64,000 nucleotides of DNA from an uncultured Clostridia bacterium (GTDB taxonomy: Bacteria > Bacillota > Clostridia > TANB77 > CAG-508), in the NCBI GenBank assembly GCA_944386365.1, contig CALXAT010000006.1, forward strand, positions 1-64,000. The letters run 5' to 3'. Below, piece by piece: positions 30,301 to 39,500 of the stretch; within the stretch, counting starts at the first letter, position 1, and each line of letters begins with the position of its first letter. The notes beneath the pieces were generated by a model. That model was not told the origin of the DNA. It did no database searches and saw nothing but the letters and a program-made list of their open reading frames with translations. The position numbers and the translations under genes were made by a program.

Positions 30301-32281
30301 ATTTAAAGTTACATCAGATGCAGGAAGCTTAAGAACAATGGTTAAGAGAGTAACCGATAGACAAGTTGATTTATATGAGGCTGGAACAGTAGAATATTTT
30401 GCTATTATAAAAAATATTTCATCTGAAACAATAAATGATGTTAAAGTAAAAACAAATAAATCAGATAATCTAGAAGTGTCAAGATTAACATTAATATCAG
30501 GAATGAGTGAAAATGAAATACAAGATGATGAATTATATCCAATCACATCAGAAGGAAGTATTGCAGTAAGAGAAGAAGAGACAGATAGTACAATTAATGA
30601 GGATACACAATCAGAGATTATAGAATATAGCGATGAAATTAATATAGGAACATTAGAGCCAGGACAAGTTAAAGTATTAAGTTATAATATGACAATTAAT
30701 GAAATGCCAGACAATGCAATTGATACCATAAACTTTTCAGTAACGGCTTCAGACGGAGAAAAAGAGCACAAATCAAATGATTGGCAAGATAGAGTCAATA
30801 GTTTTGATATTGACATGACAATGGAATCTAATACAGAAACCAAATATGTTAAATCAGGCGATAATATTACATATACAATTAAGGTAAAAAATAATAGTAC
30901 ATCACAAACTTCAGGTTTAGTTATTAGAGATGAAATCCCTTCTCAATTAACAATAAATCAAGTCACAAGAGATGGAGAACCAATAGAAGTTAATACAAAT
31001 AACATAGAAATACAAGCAGAAATACCAGCAAATGGAGAAACAACAATTGTTATTGATACAGTTGTAAACTATTCAGATGCGAGAACAGAAGCTGAAACGA
31101 TTACCAATAAAGCAACTGCAAATATATATGGTGAAGAAATTGCAACAACATCAGATTTAAACCACATCATAGAAGCAGATGTTATAAATAATGATGATAA
31201 CACACCAGGTGGTAATAATAACAATAATGATGATGAGACAAATGGAAATATAGCAAATGGTGAGCAAATGATAAGTGGTTTAGCATGGTATGATGAAAAT
31301 GGAAATGGTAAAAAAGATGATGGTGAACAAAATTTAAGTGATATAACTGTAAAACTATTAAATGTTCAAACAAATCAACTTGTAAAAGATACAACAGGAG
31401 ATACATTAGAAGTTAAAACAAATGGAAATGGAATGTATGTTCTTGATAATATTCCTACGGGAGAATACATTGTTATATTTGAATATAACAAAGATCAATA
31501 TTCTTTAACGAAATATAAAGCAGAAGGAATCAGTGAAGCAGATAATTCTGATGCAAGATTAACAGAATTGTTAATAGGAGATACAAGACAAGAAGTTGCT
31601 TCAACAGACATTATTAATATTGATAAAGAAAATATATCAGATATCAGTATAGGATTAATTGAATTACAAAATTTTGATTTGAAATTAGATAAATATGTAA
31701 GCAGAATATTAGTACAAAACTCAGCAGGAACAACAACAAGAGAATATAATAATGCTACAACAGCTAAAATTGAACTAGATGCAAAACAAATGAATGGTTC
31801 AACAGTTATTATTGAATATAATATAGTTGTAACAAATGTAGGAGAAGTAGCTGGATATGCTAGAAATATAGTAGATTATATGCCAAGTGATTTAGAATTT
31901 AGTTCTGAATTAAATAAAGATTGGTATGAGAAAGATAATGCACTATATACAACTGCATTTGGAAATGATATCATAAACCCAGGTGAATCAAAAACAATAA
32001 CATTAACACTAACCAAAACTATGGGCGAAGATAATCTTGTAACAAGAAATAATGCAGAAATTTATGAAGATTATAATGATTTAGGACTAGAAGATGGAAA
32101 TTCAACACCAGGTAATAATGTAAGTGGCGAAAACGACATGGGTTCAGCAGATGTTATTATCAGTATTAGAACTGGTGGTGTTGTATATATGTCAATCGGA
32201 ATAACAATAGCAATAATCGCATTAGCAGGAGTTATTGCAGCAATTATTGTAAAGAGAAAAAATATGAAAGATGAAGTCTAG
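27353..32281 (+). CDS. Giant surface protein with DUF11-like repeats and a SdrD B-like domain (cassette gene A)
   Basis: 1642 residues from ATG 27353 (GGGAGGTACC ribosome binding site; the upstream in-frame GTG is rejected). A signal peptide (1-31, ending S-Y-A-A) is followed by beta-rich, T/N/E-rich repeats. DUF11-like modules occur near residues 878 ('NGEVIKYRVQVSNVGSEDVT'), 1167 and 1482. A SdrD B-like module starts near 1307 ('SGLAWYDENGNGKKDD'). The protein ends in a membrane helix (about 1609-1632) and K-R-K-N-M-K-D-E-V, without an LPxTG motif, so it is probably membrane-anchored. It is 21 bases upstream of gene B. Its architecture matches the first half of the 2850-residue gene at 36568. 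Confidence 0.8.
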   Translation: MKNKILKISVVIVLIMTLTMTNFIFLGSSLISYAADNVSTNHKNIEFNAYFKNSDGQKTTVLERTSDMQDISLYLSLNVNKEGFFIGQVELSDANFNIVSSESEFVSKISDNKIYLNQLNAGTSAEIEIKVKPTDNDVMDLSMLNCESKLKLTGVYRDSTEKDINIEATRTVTMQLVETNTNDSLKNEINIITNKILKVSGEDKRVIQFSLNMGLNDNNYPMKEIYAKINVPTIDGKTPEVIKDINLNTMSAFDYKYENGYVEITLKNDPTDNNRILWRKQGEENVILTYIYDADVKLDNVEITVEENVTLQNDKTLTSNAGRLTLSNEEKDATIEVTASNSEESIYKGKLYSGIDKQYTSKTVLDVNLANIEEYISIREESSRYITTDGEADSNIYYNKTTISKEAFDKIFGQEGTMEIYNESGALLSKITNDTETDENGNFVIDYTGREPKGIEIRTSKPVAEGSLEIESTKTIKASDSRLVKAANSIATKIVYGYNNYTEKNINAKEGLYTKGIEAEIEMQMGLNETTTEAKLEINRNSLSTIIANDIEMKLILKTDDESRDLYKNPTFTIELPEQVESIQINSISLLYEEELKIANYSVDGRYITIQMEGEQTSYKAQSVEGANIIIDATINVNRTSIAKPETINVTYTNEKANSYANNEEIGRISKPIEVVAPKDVTAINRIQALNIETIGEDKTSNVNLQRGTDSKQVEVDFEIINNNEENVENVNVMGTFPTKTDKNNIDIKVVDGIKVDNAKVYYTENENATADISNAENGWTENIANPETVKKYLVTMDKIDSRTVVGGSYTIDIPENLEYNQTATEGYEVTYTKGQARNTNTVEATAITMETGIGPKIETNLTATLSGEELTDSSTVKNGEVIKYRVQVSNVGSEDVTNVKVTGMIPDGTMLVEPVNNYEYTGASYYKAIKTDTYETTIESLKVGEVKYVEYEVMVSSNLAAGTSIANTVEINYSDVVQETNEFKVTSDAGSLRTMVKRVTDRQVDLYEAGTVEYFAIIKNISSETINDVKVKTNKSDNLEVSRLTLISGMSENEIQDDELYPITSEGSIAVREEETDSTINEDTQSEIIEYSDEINIGTLEPGQVKVLSYNMTINEMPDNAIDTINFSVTASDGEKEHKSNDWQDRVNSFDIDMTMESNTETKYVKSGDNITYTIKVKNNSTSQTSGLVIRDEIPSQLTINQVTRDGEPIEVNTNNIEIQAEIPANGETTIVIDTVVNYSDARTEAETITNKATANIYGEEIATTSDLNHIIEADVINNDDNTPGGNNNNNDDETNGNIANGEQMISGLAWYDENGNGKKDDGEQNLSDITVKLLNVQTNQLVKDTTGDTLEVKTNGNGMYVLDNIPTGEYIVIFEYNKDQYSLTKYKAEGISEADNSDARLTELLIGDTRQEVASTDIINIDKENISDISIGLIELQNFDLKLDKYVSRILVQNSAGTTTREYNNATTAKIELDAKQMNGSTVIIEYNIVVTNVGEVAGYARNIVDYMPSDLEFSSELNKDWYEKDNALYTTAFGNDIINPGESKTITLTLTKTMGEDNLVTRNNAEIYEDYNDLGLEDGNSTPGNNVSGENDMGSADVIISIRTGGVVYMSIGITIAIIALAGVIAAIIVKRKNMKDEV

Positions 32282-32302
32282 AGAGGAAAGGAGGGGAAAA
32301 GA

Positions 32303-35300
32303 ATGAGTAAAGTAAAAAAACTATTAGTCAGTATGGTTGTTATGATCATATGTATATTGGCATATGCAAGTCTTGCTAAAGCGGCATCATATAGCGTAGG
32401 ACAAAGTGTTACTATGACATATAGTAAATATATAAGTGATAATGACCTATTTTGTGTTGAACATAAACAAGCTTTAAAAGGAACATTAACTTATAAAGTT
32501 ATATCTCAAGTAGATATAGCAGGAAATACTTCAACAGATTATACAGGAAAGAAAATAGAAAGCTGGTATAATGCAAAATTAGCCTATATATTATCTGCAG
32601 ATAACGGATCAAATAAACAAAGTGGACCTGTTCAAAATGCTATCTGGAACTATATGTATACATGGATGAAAAATGTAGGACAATATCATGCAGGGTTATA
32701 TGATGGATTTGCAAGTACAACAGGAGGAAATGGTACAAACTTAGATTCAACATCTTCAGATTATGCAGATGAATTAGCAAATCTAGAAGTGACAGATAAT
32801 ACAAATAAAGATGGAATAAGTATACAAGCAGATGGAGAATATGTAAAAATAGGACCATTTAACTGGAGTTTTTCAGGAACATTAAATGAAATACAAGTAA
32901 ATGACCAAGATGGAAAAGCAATAAGTGGAGTAACATTTAGCAATTATAAAGGAATGACAGCAAATTCAATTAAGGTTAGTGATATAAAATCAGGAAAAGA
33001 CTTTTATATATCAATACCAATGAATAAAGGTGTTAATAGAATTACAAAGATTACAGCAAAAGGTAGTGTCAATGTAAAAGGTGTTACAATTTGGTTCCTA
33101 GAATCACAAAGTGGATATAATTACCAAAACTTAATTGCAAGACAACCTCATGAAGAACCATATCCTTTTGAAGTACCATTTGACTATGATATTCCATTAT
33201 TAGGAAACTTAAGAGTTATAAAAGTAAATAAAAATAATCATGAAATAAGATTACAAGGTGTTGGTTTCAAGATTCAAAATCAAGGAACTAAAAAATATGT
33301 ACATCAAGCATCAGATGGAAAGATAACTTATGTAGATGAAAGTCAAGCAACAGAGTTTGTGACAGATAAAAATGGTGAGATTTTGATAAAAGACTTAGTG
33401 GTAGGTACATATGTAGCATATGAAACAAAAAATCCAAACTATGGATATGAATTCATATCAGATGGGGTAGCACATGATGTAGTAGTAGACAAAACAGAAG
33501 ACTTTATAATAGAAAATACGCAAAAATATGTAAAACTTTCAGGATATGTATGGTTAGATAAGCAATATGCAAAACAATCATTAAGAAATGATTTATATAA
33601 AGATAATGATTATGATTCAGAAGATCAATTAATGGAAAATGTAATTGTAAGATTAATTGATAAAACAACAGGAGAAGTTGTAAAAAATGAAGATGGACAA
33701 GAGTTCTATGCAAGAACAAAAGAAATTAATTTAGGTGATGGAGTCTTAAGATATTATCAATTTGTGGATGTTTTAATAGAAGATCTAGACAAATATTATA
33801 TAGAATTTGAATATGATGGATTAACTTATACAAATGTAATACCACATATAGATGTAGATAATGGTTCAAAGGCTGCAGAAAATCCAAATACAAGAACGGA
33901 ATTTAACAAAGGTTTCAGCACAATTGAAGGTGCTTCTGAATCAACAGGTGTAGCATTAGATGAAGCAGGAAATGTAGCACATCAATTATCATATAATAAA
34001 GATAGAGAACAACATAAGTCAACATTGATTAATGAAGGATTACCAGTAGGACAATATCCAATAACGGCAAATACAGATGAAGCAGATTATAGTATAAAAG
34101 ATCATTTTGAAGATGGAATGGAAGAAATACCATATATCAATTTAGGACTATATGAAAGAGAGCAACCAGATTTAGCTTTGATTAAAGATATGCAAAATGT
34201 TAGAGTAGCTGTAAATGGATATCAACATATTTATGAATATGCACAAAGATTTGTAAATCAAGGAGAATACAGTGGAGACGGATTTAATGTAGGTGTTAAA
34301 TTTGCTAGTAAATACTTAACAAATTCATATACGAGAGCAATTTATAAAGCAGATTATGAATATGTTAATGAAAACGATAAGAGTAAAGAATTAAAAGTAT
34401 ATATTACTTATAGAATAGCTGTAAGAAATGAATCAACAAACTTAGTAACACAAGTAAATAACTTAGTAGATTACTTTGATAGTAGATATACAGTTGTTGC
34501 AGCAGGTACAGGATTAAATCAAGAAGGAATTATTACAGGTAATATAGACTATACGCAAGAAGGATATAATGACGGATACTCAAAGGCAATTATTAATACA
34601 AATACAAAAATTGAAGCAGAACAACAAACAGAATTCTATGTACAATTTGAATTAAGTAGAGAAGCGGTAATCAATATACTAAATGATGGTGAAAACTTAG
34701 TAAATGTTGTAGAAATTAATTCATACTCAACATTTGATAAAGACGGAAATGTATATGCAGGTGTAGATGTAGATTCAAATCCAGGTAATGCAATACCAGG
34801 AGATACTTCAACATATGAAGATGATACAGATGCCAGCCCATCATTAAAACTAGAAGTAGCAGACGCAAGAGAAATGGCAGGTAAAGTATTCTTAGATGCT
34901 ACATCAGGAGAATTAATGACAGGACAAGTTAGACAAGGTAGTGGCGCTTATGAAGAAGGAGAAACTGGAATACCAGGTGTAGAAGTAACCCTTACAGAAA
35001 ATACAGGAAGTGGAAAAGTATATACGGCAACAACAGATGAAAATGGTGATTTCTATATCTCAGGCTATATACCAGGAGACTATACATTAACATATACATG
35101 GGGAGATACAACTTATACAGTACAAAACTATAAAGGAACAGTATATAATAAAGATAGATATGATACAAATGTTGCTAATAAAGAATGGTATAAAACAGAT
35201 GTTGACACAAGATGGACAGATGCAGTAGATGATTATCAAACAAGATTAGCAATAGATGAAGAGTTAAAACAAGTAACCAATAGTACACAAACAACAATTG

Positions 35301-36247
35301 ATAAGATGAATTCTACAACACCAACTATGGGAATTGGCGTAGAATATGAAACAACTTATACAGCATCAGCTGGCGATAGATACACATATAGAATTTATAA
35401 CTTAGACTTTGGTATTGTAGAAAGACCAAGACAAGATGTATCATTAAATAAAAGAGTAAAAACAATGAAAGTTACTTTAGCAAATGGACAAACATTAGTA
35501 GACTTAGAAGTAACAGAAGATGGAAAATTAGAAGGACAAACATCAAGTGTAACTTATTTACCACCATCATCAAGTTCAACACCAGCAAATGGATTTATAA
35601 GACTTGAAATGGATAGTGAATTAATAGAAGATTCAAGACTAGAAATTGGATACGAAATTAGAGTAGACAATAATAGTGAATTAGACTACTTATCAGAAAA
35701 CTATTATAAATATGGAATTGTAGAAGGAGAAGTTGTAACAATTACACCATCAGCTATTATAGATTACTTAGATAGTGATTGGGACTTCGATGCAGCAAGC
35801 AATACAGGATGGGAAGCAATTCAAAAAGATGATAGTAGAATTAACTTAGCACAAGAGGTTATAAGTTCAACAACAATTGATGATGCAAAATTGTTATATA
35901 CAGAAGCTTTAGCAGGATATAATTTGAAACCAACAGAAAATGCAACAATTATGCTAAATGTTTCTAAGTTACTAACTTCATCAGGTGATATTGAATTAGG
36001 AAATGAAACAGAAATTCTTAAGGTAGACAAACCAGGTGGATCTGATTTAACAACAACACCAGGTAACTATGTACCAGGTACAGGACCAAATGTAGAAGGT
36101 GACGATGATATGGCAGAAGTTGTTATCGTAACACCAAATACTGGTGAAAACTTGAATTATGTAGTACCATTAGTCGTTACAATAACCGCATTTGTTATCA
36201 TAGGAACTGGAATCATATTCATTAAGAAAAAAGTGCTAAATAAATAA
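32303..36247 (+). CDS. Giant adhesin with thioester-domain motifs and prealbumin-like repeats (cassette gene B)
   Basis: 1314 residues from ATG 32303 behind AAAGGAGGGG. A signal peptide (1-28, L-A-K-A-A) precedes a domain with L-F-C51-V-E and V-Q111-N-A-I-W. This Cys...PhiQxAPhiW pair is the signature of bacterial thioester domains, which bind host surfaces covalently through a Cys-Gln bond. Cna-B/SpaA-like modules follow near 305 ('GVGFKIQNQGTKKYV') and 859 ('GIPGVEVTLTENTG'), with a SdrD B-like module near 412. The C-terminus has P-N-T-G-E-N (about 1278-1283), a hydrophobic helix and K-K-K-V-L-N-K, resembling a non-LP sortase signal. Cell-surface adhesion is inferred; no sortase is nearby. 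Confidence 0.78.
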   Translation: MSKVKKLLVSMVVMIICILAYASLAKAASYSVGQSVTMTYSKYISDNDLFCVEHKQALKGTLTYKVISQVDIAGNTSTDYTGKKIESWYNAKLAYILSADNGSNKQSGPVQNAIWNYMYTWMKNVGQYHAGLYDGFASTTGGNGTNLDSTSSDYADELANLEVTDNTNKDGISIQADGEYVKIGPFNWSFSGTLNEIQVNDQDGKAISGVTFSNYKGMTANSIKVSDIKSGKDFYISIPMNKGVNRITKITAKGSVNVKGVTIWFLESQSGYNYQNLIARQPHEEPYPFEVPFDYDIPLLGNLRVIKVNKNNHEIRLQGVGFKIQNQGTKKYVHQASDGKITYVDESQATEFVTDKNGEILIKDLVVGTYVAYETKNPNYGYEFISDGVAHDVVVDKTEDFIIENTQKYVKLSGYVWLDKQYAKQSLRNDLYKDNDYDSEDQLMENVIVRLIDKTTGEVVKNEDGQEFYARTKEINLGDGVLRYYQFVDVLIEDLDKYYIEFEYDGLTYTNVIPHIDVDNGSKAAENPNTRTEFNKGFSTIEGASESTGVALDEAGNVAHQLSYNKDREQHKSTLINEGLPVGQYPITANTDEADYSIKDHFEDGMEEIPYINLGLYEREQPDLALIKDMQNVRVAVNGYQHIYEYAQRFVNQGEYSGDGFNVGVKFASKYLTNSYTRAIYKADYEYVNENDKSKELKVYITYRIAVRNESTNLVTQVNNLVDYFDSRYTVVAAGTGLNQEGIITGNIDYTQEGYNDGYSKAIINTNTKIEAEQQTEFYVQFELSREAVINILNDGENLVNVVEINSYSTFDKDGNVYAGVDVDSNPGNAIPGDTSTYEDDTDASPSLKLEVADAREMAGKVFLDATSGELMTGQVRQGSGAYEEGETGIPGVEVTLTENTGSGKVYTATTDENGDFYISGYIPGDYTLTYTWGDTTYTVQNYKGTVYNKDRYDTNVANKEWYKTDVDTRWTDAVDDYQTRLAIDEELKQVTNSTQTTIDKMNSTTPTMGIGVEYETTYTASAGDRYTYRIYNLDFGIVERPRQDVSLNKRVKTMKVTLANGQTLVDLEVTEDGKLEGQTSSVTYLPPSSSSTPANGFIRLEMDSELIEDSRLEIGYEIRVDNNSELDYLSENYYKYGIVEGEVVTITPSAIIDYLDSDWDFDAASNTGWEAIQKDDSRINLAQEVISSTTIDDAKLLYTEALAGYNLKPTENATIMLNVSKLLTSSGDIELGNETEILKVDKPGGSDLTTTPGNYVPGTGPNVEGDDDMAEVVIVTPNTGENLNYVVPLVVTITAFVIIGTGIIFIKKKVLNK

Positions 36248-36250
36248 AAG

Positions 36251-36300
36251 GCATAAGTAAAATATGAGATTGTGTGAAAGCAATCTCATATTTTTTATGC
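36251..36300 (+). terminator. Terminator after cassette gene B
   Basis: The 13-bp stem aaatatgagattg / caatctcatattt (36260-36272 with 36281-36293) is nested inside gcataa / ttatgc (36251-36256 with 36295-36300). Confidence 0.85.
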
Positions 36301-36567
36301 TTATATAACATATGTTAAATACACTTCTACAATAAATGACAGAAAACCATACGCAAATAAGTATTTCGATAAAAAAATAGATAAAAGGTTACAAAATGTA
36401 ATAAAAATGTAAAGAAAATAAAATATATAAAGGTAAAATATTCGAAAAAGAGCATCCCTAAAAGAAGCTGAGTTATAGGAATTTATATGGAAAAATTTCT
36501 CCTTGAAAACCTGAAAAATAAAGTGTAATGTATAATATAGATTAATACTTGATTTTGGAGGAAGATT
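36301..36567 (+). promoter_or_regulatory. Upstream region of the fused surface-protein gene
   Basis: A 267-base AT-rich gap without a gene. It contains the 17-base element (36396-36412), a TATAAT at 36531-36536 without a well-spaced -35 (a TTGAAA lies 22 bases upstream), and a slightly GC-richer stretch at 36450-36512 that can form weak local pairs. I could not match that stretch to a known riboswitch. GGAGG at about 36556-36560 serves ATG 36568. Confidence 0.4.
36396..36412 (+). repeat. 17-base element upstream of the fused gene
   Basis: atgtaataaaaatgtaa, matching 16 of 17 bases of the element at 27140-27156. Confidence 0.45.
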
Positions 36568-39500
36568 ATGAAGGAAAAATTTTCTAAGAAAGTGATAATG
36601 ATAATAATAATTGCAATCTTAACGGCATTAAATGTTTTTTTGCTTGCAATACATATTGTTAATGCAGAAGAAAAGGAAGCAATTGATGCAGACCCAATTT
36701 TAGAAGGAACTTTAGAAAAATATATAAATTATGCTATTTCTGATGATGATAAAGGCACACTAGTACAATATCATTTAAGGACAGGTATTAATTATAAAAA
36801 TGAATCTAAAACGTTCCCTATAAAAGAAAATGAAGTAAATATTAGTATTGCGCAGATTGATGGTAAATATCCCGATAAAGTAAAAACAATTATTAATAGC
36901 AGTGAAGCAACAAATGGAAATAACCAAACGGGTGAAAATAGTAGTAGCGAGTATAATCCGGATACTGGAATATTAACAATAAAAATGGACAATCAAGATG
37001 ATGATGGCAATATGATTTCAGATAAAATACCAGATAGCAATGCAAAAGATGATTATGTAATTATTTGTTATTATGACACGTACACAGAAAATCAAGATGA
37101 AAGAGAGATGGCTTTAGAGGTATCTTCCAAAATTACTTTATTCTCAGAAGACAATAAAGAAATTACGGGACAAGGTGAGATAAAAAAGAAAGTAAGTGAA
37201 AATATTGGAGATTTAACTTCAATTGGTTATGATACAGAGGATGTGTATAATGGATATATAAAATCAAATATAATTAATGATACAGAATATAATACACAAT
37301 ATACAGAAAAAGAAACAATAGATATAAGTAAAAAAGAAGCACATCAAAAAATTGAAATAACAGAAGAAAATACATTTGTAAGAACAGATGGAGAAAAAAT
37401 TACAAAAGATTTAGGTAATAATCATAATTTAGTATATAAGCGTACAAAATTTGAAAAAGATAATATCACGAAGATTCTTGGAGAAGAGGGTGTTATCCAA
37501 ATTCTAGATGCAGATGGAAATATACTTGCAACAATTGACAAGGATACGGAATTTGCAGAAGATGGTACATTAACAATTGAATATGAAAATGATATAGAAA
37601 AATTAATTATAAAAACAAGTAATATTGTTAGTGAAGGAACATTATATATTGAAAATACAAAAGAAATAAAAAGCACAATGCAAGATATAGAAAATGTGAA
37701 AATAAAAACAACAACCAACATAAGTGGAATTAATGAAGAAACTGTCGTATCAGAGGAAAATGGTGAAGAAAAAGAAGCAGTAGTAGAAAAAGAAGTTTAT
37801 AAAAAGGCAAGTGAAAATATCGTCGATATTAAAGAAGCACAAGATAATGTAAATATCAATATAAGCTCTAGTGAATGGACAAATAAACAACAAAATGAAA
37901 TAACATTTGACATTAACTTAGATGCAACATCTTCACAATACAATTTGTTTAAAAATCCACAATTAAAAATAGAATTGCCAAGCCAAGTGGAAAAAGTCAT
38001 ATTGGGAGATAGTTCAATTGTATATGGGAATGGACTAGAACTACAAGATCCAATTGTGGAAACAGATAAAGATGGAAACTTTAATATTGTAGCTAATTTA
38101 ACAGGAGAACAAACACAATATACAGAAAAAAGTTTAGGGTTAATTACAGATGTAAAAATATCTGCAACAATCATATTAAAGAAAGATATAGAAAATACAA
38201 CGGATAAAATTAATTTTGTATATACAAATGCATATACATTAGATAACAAAACAGAAGAAAAAACAATTCAAAAAGAAATAAAAATGCAAAGCTATAATAA
38301 AGAAGAAAGTATGCCAACAGAAATGCAAGCAGCCGTACAAGCAGCAGTTAACGATGTCATCTTACAACAAAGTGTAGATAGCTTAAATATGCAAGTAACA
38401 GCTAAAAAAGGTGATGTGACATTAAATGATAATGATGTTGTTTATGCAGGGGAATACGTAAAATATAGTATTAAAGTTACGAATATTACAAGTGAGACAG
38501 TTAATAATGTTAAGGTTGTAGCTTCTATACCAGATGGGGTGACTTATGGAGAATTAGAGGCAGATTATTATTCATATAATGGAGAATATAAATATAATTT
38601 TGATAGTAATGTAAAAGAAAAAACAATAGAAATAGGAACATTACGATCTGGTGAAAGTAAAGAAGTATTCTATGAAGTACAAGTTAATAATTTGGCTAGC
38701 GGAGAAGATCAAAAAGAAATAACAACCAATATAAAATCTTATGTGGGAAATGCAGAAGCGAATAGTTGGAATTTGAAAAACATAATTAATTCTTCAGAAG
38801 CTACCATATTTGTTGATGCTAGACGTGATAATGGAGAAAATAGATGGAATTATAATGTATATATAAGAGGACAACAAGGAAAAGAAGTGACTGTTCAAAT
38901 AAAATTACCAGAAGCATTTATACCAAACTATTTTGTATATGATGGTTATCTTAGAGATCAAATTCCAAGTGATAACATAACCGTATCAGAAGATAATGTG
39001 CTTACAACGACTTTAACAATTGATAATGGCCTAGTATATGTATTTGAAGGAGATATGGATGAGTCTAAAATAGATAAAAATATAGATGCATCTGGAACAA
39101 CTTTAGTGGCAACGTCTTCAATTTCATTAGATGGAAAAACATATTATGGAAATGAAACAAGAATTTTTTATGAGTTCCCAAATGTAAAGATATCTATGAC
39201 TTCACCAACTGAGGGACAAAAAATATCTTATGAAGATGAAATTGAGTATGATATAACCGTAGAGAATATAGGTGGTAGTAATTATAAAGAAGAAGAGTCT
39301 AAAAGTGTATCTGTTAATTTAACAGATTATTTACCAGAAGATATTAATCCAGTTAGTGTAACATATGAAAATTATGAACCAATAACAGAAGTAGTAACAG
39401 ATGAAGATGGAAAAGCAAATAATGTTGTAAAATATGAAAGAAAGGTAGAAACAGTAGATATTAGCGCTATTTCAAGTGATCAAGACGGAAATAAGCTGCC

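Noticed and set aside
36450..36512. Riboswitch upstream of the fused surface gene
   Set aside because: Local pairings are weak and the sequence does not fit the c-di-GMP or other consensus cores I know.
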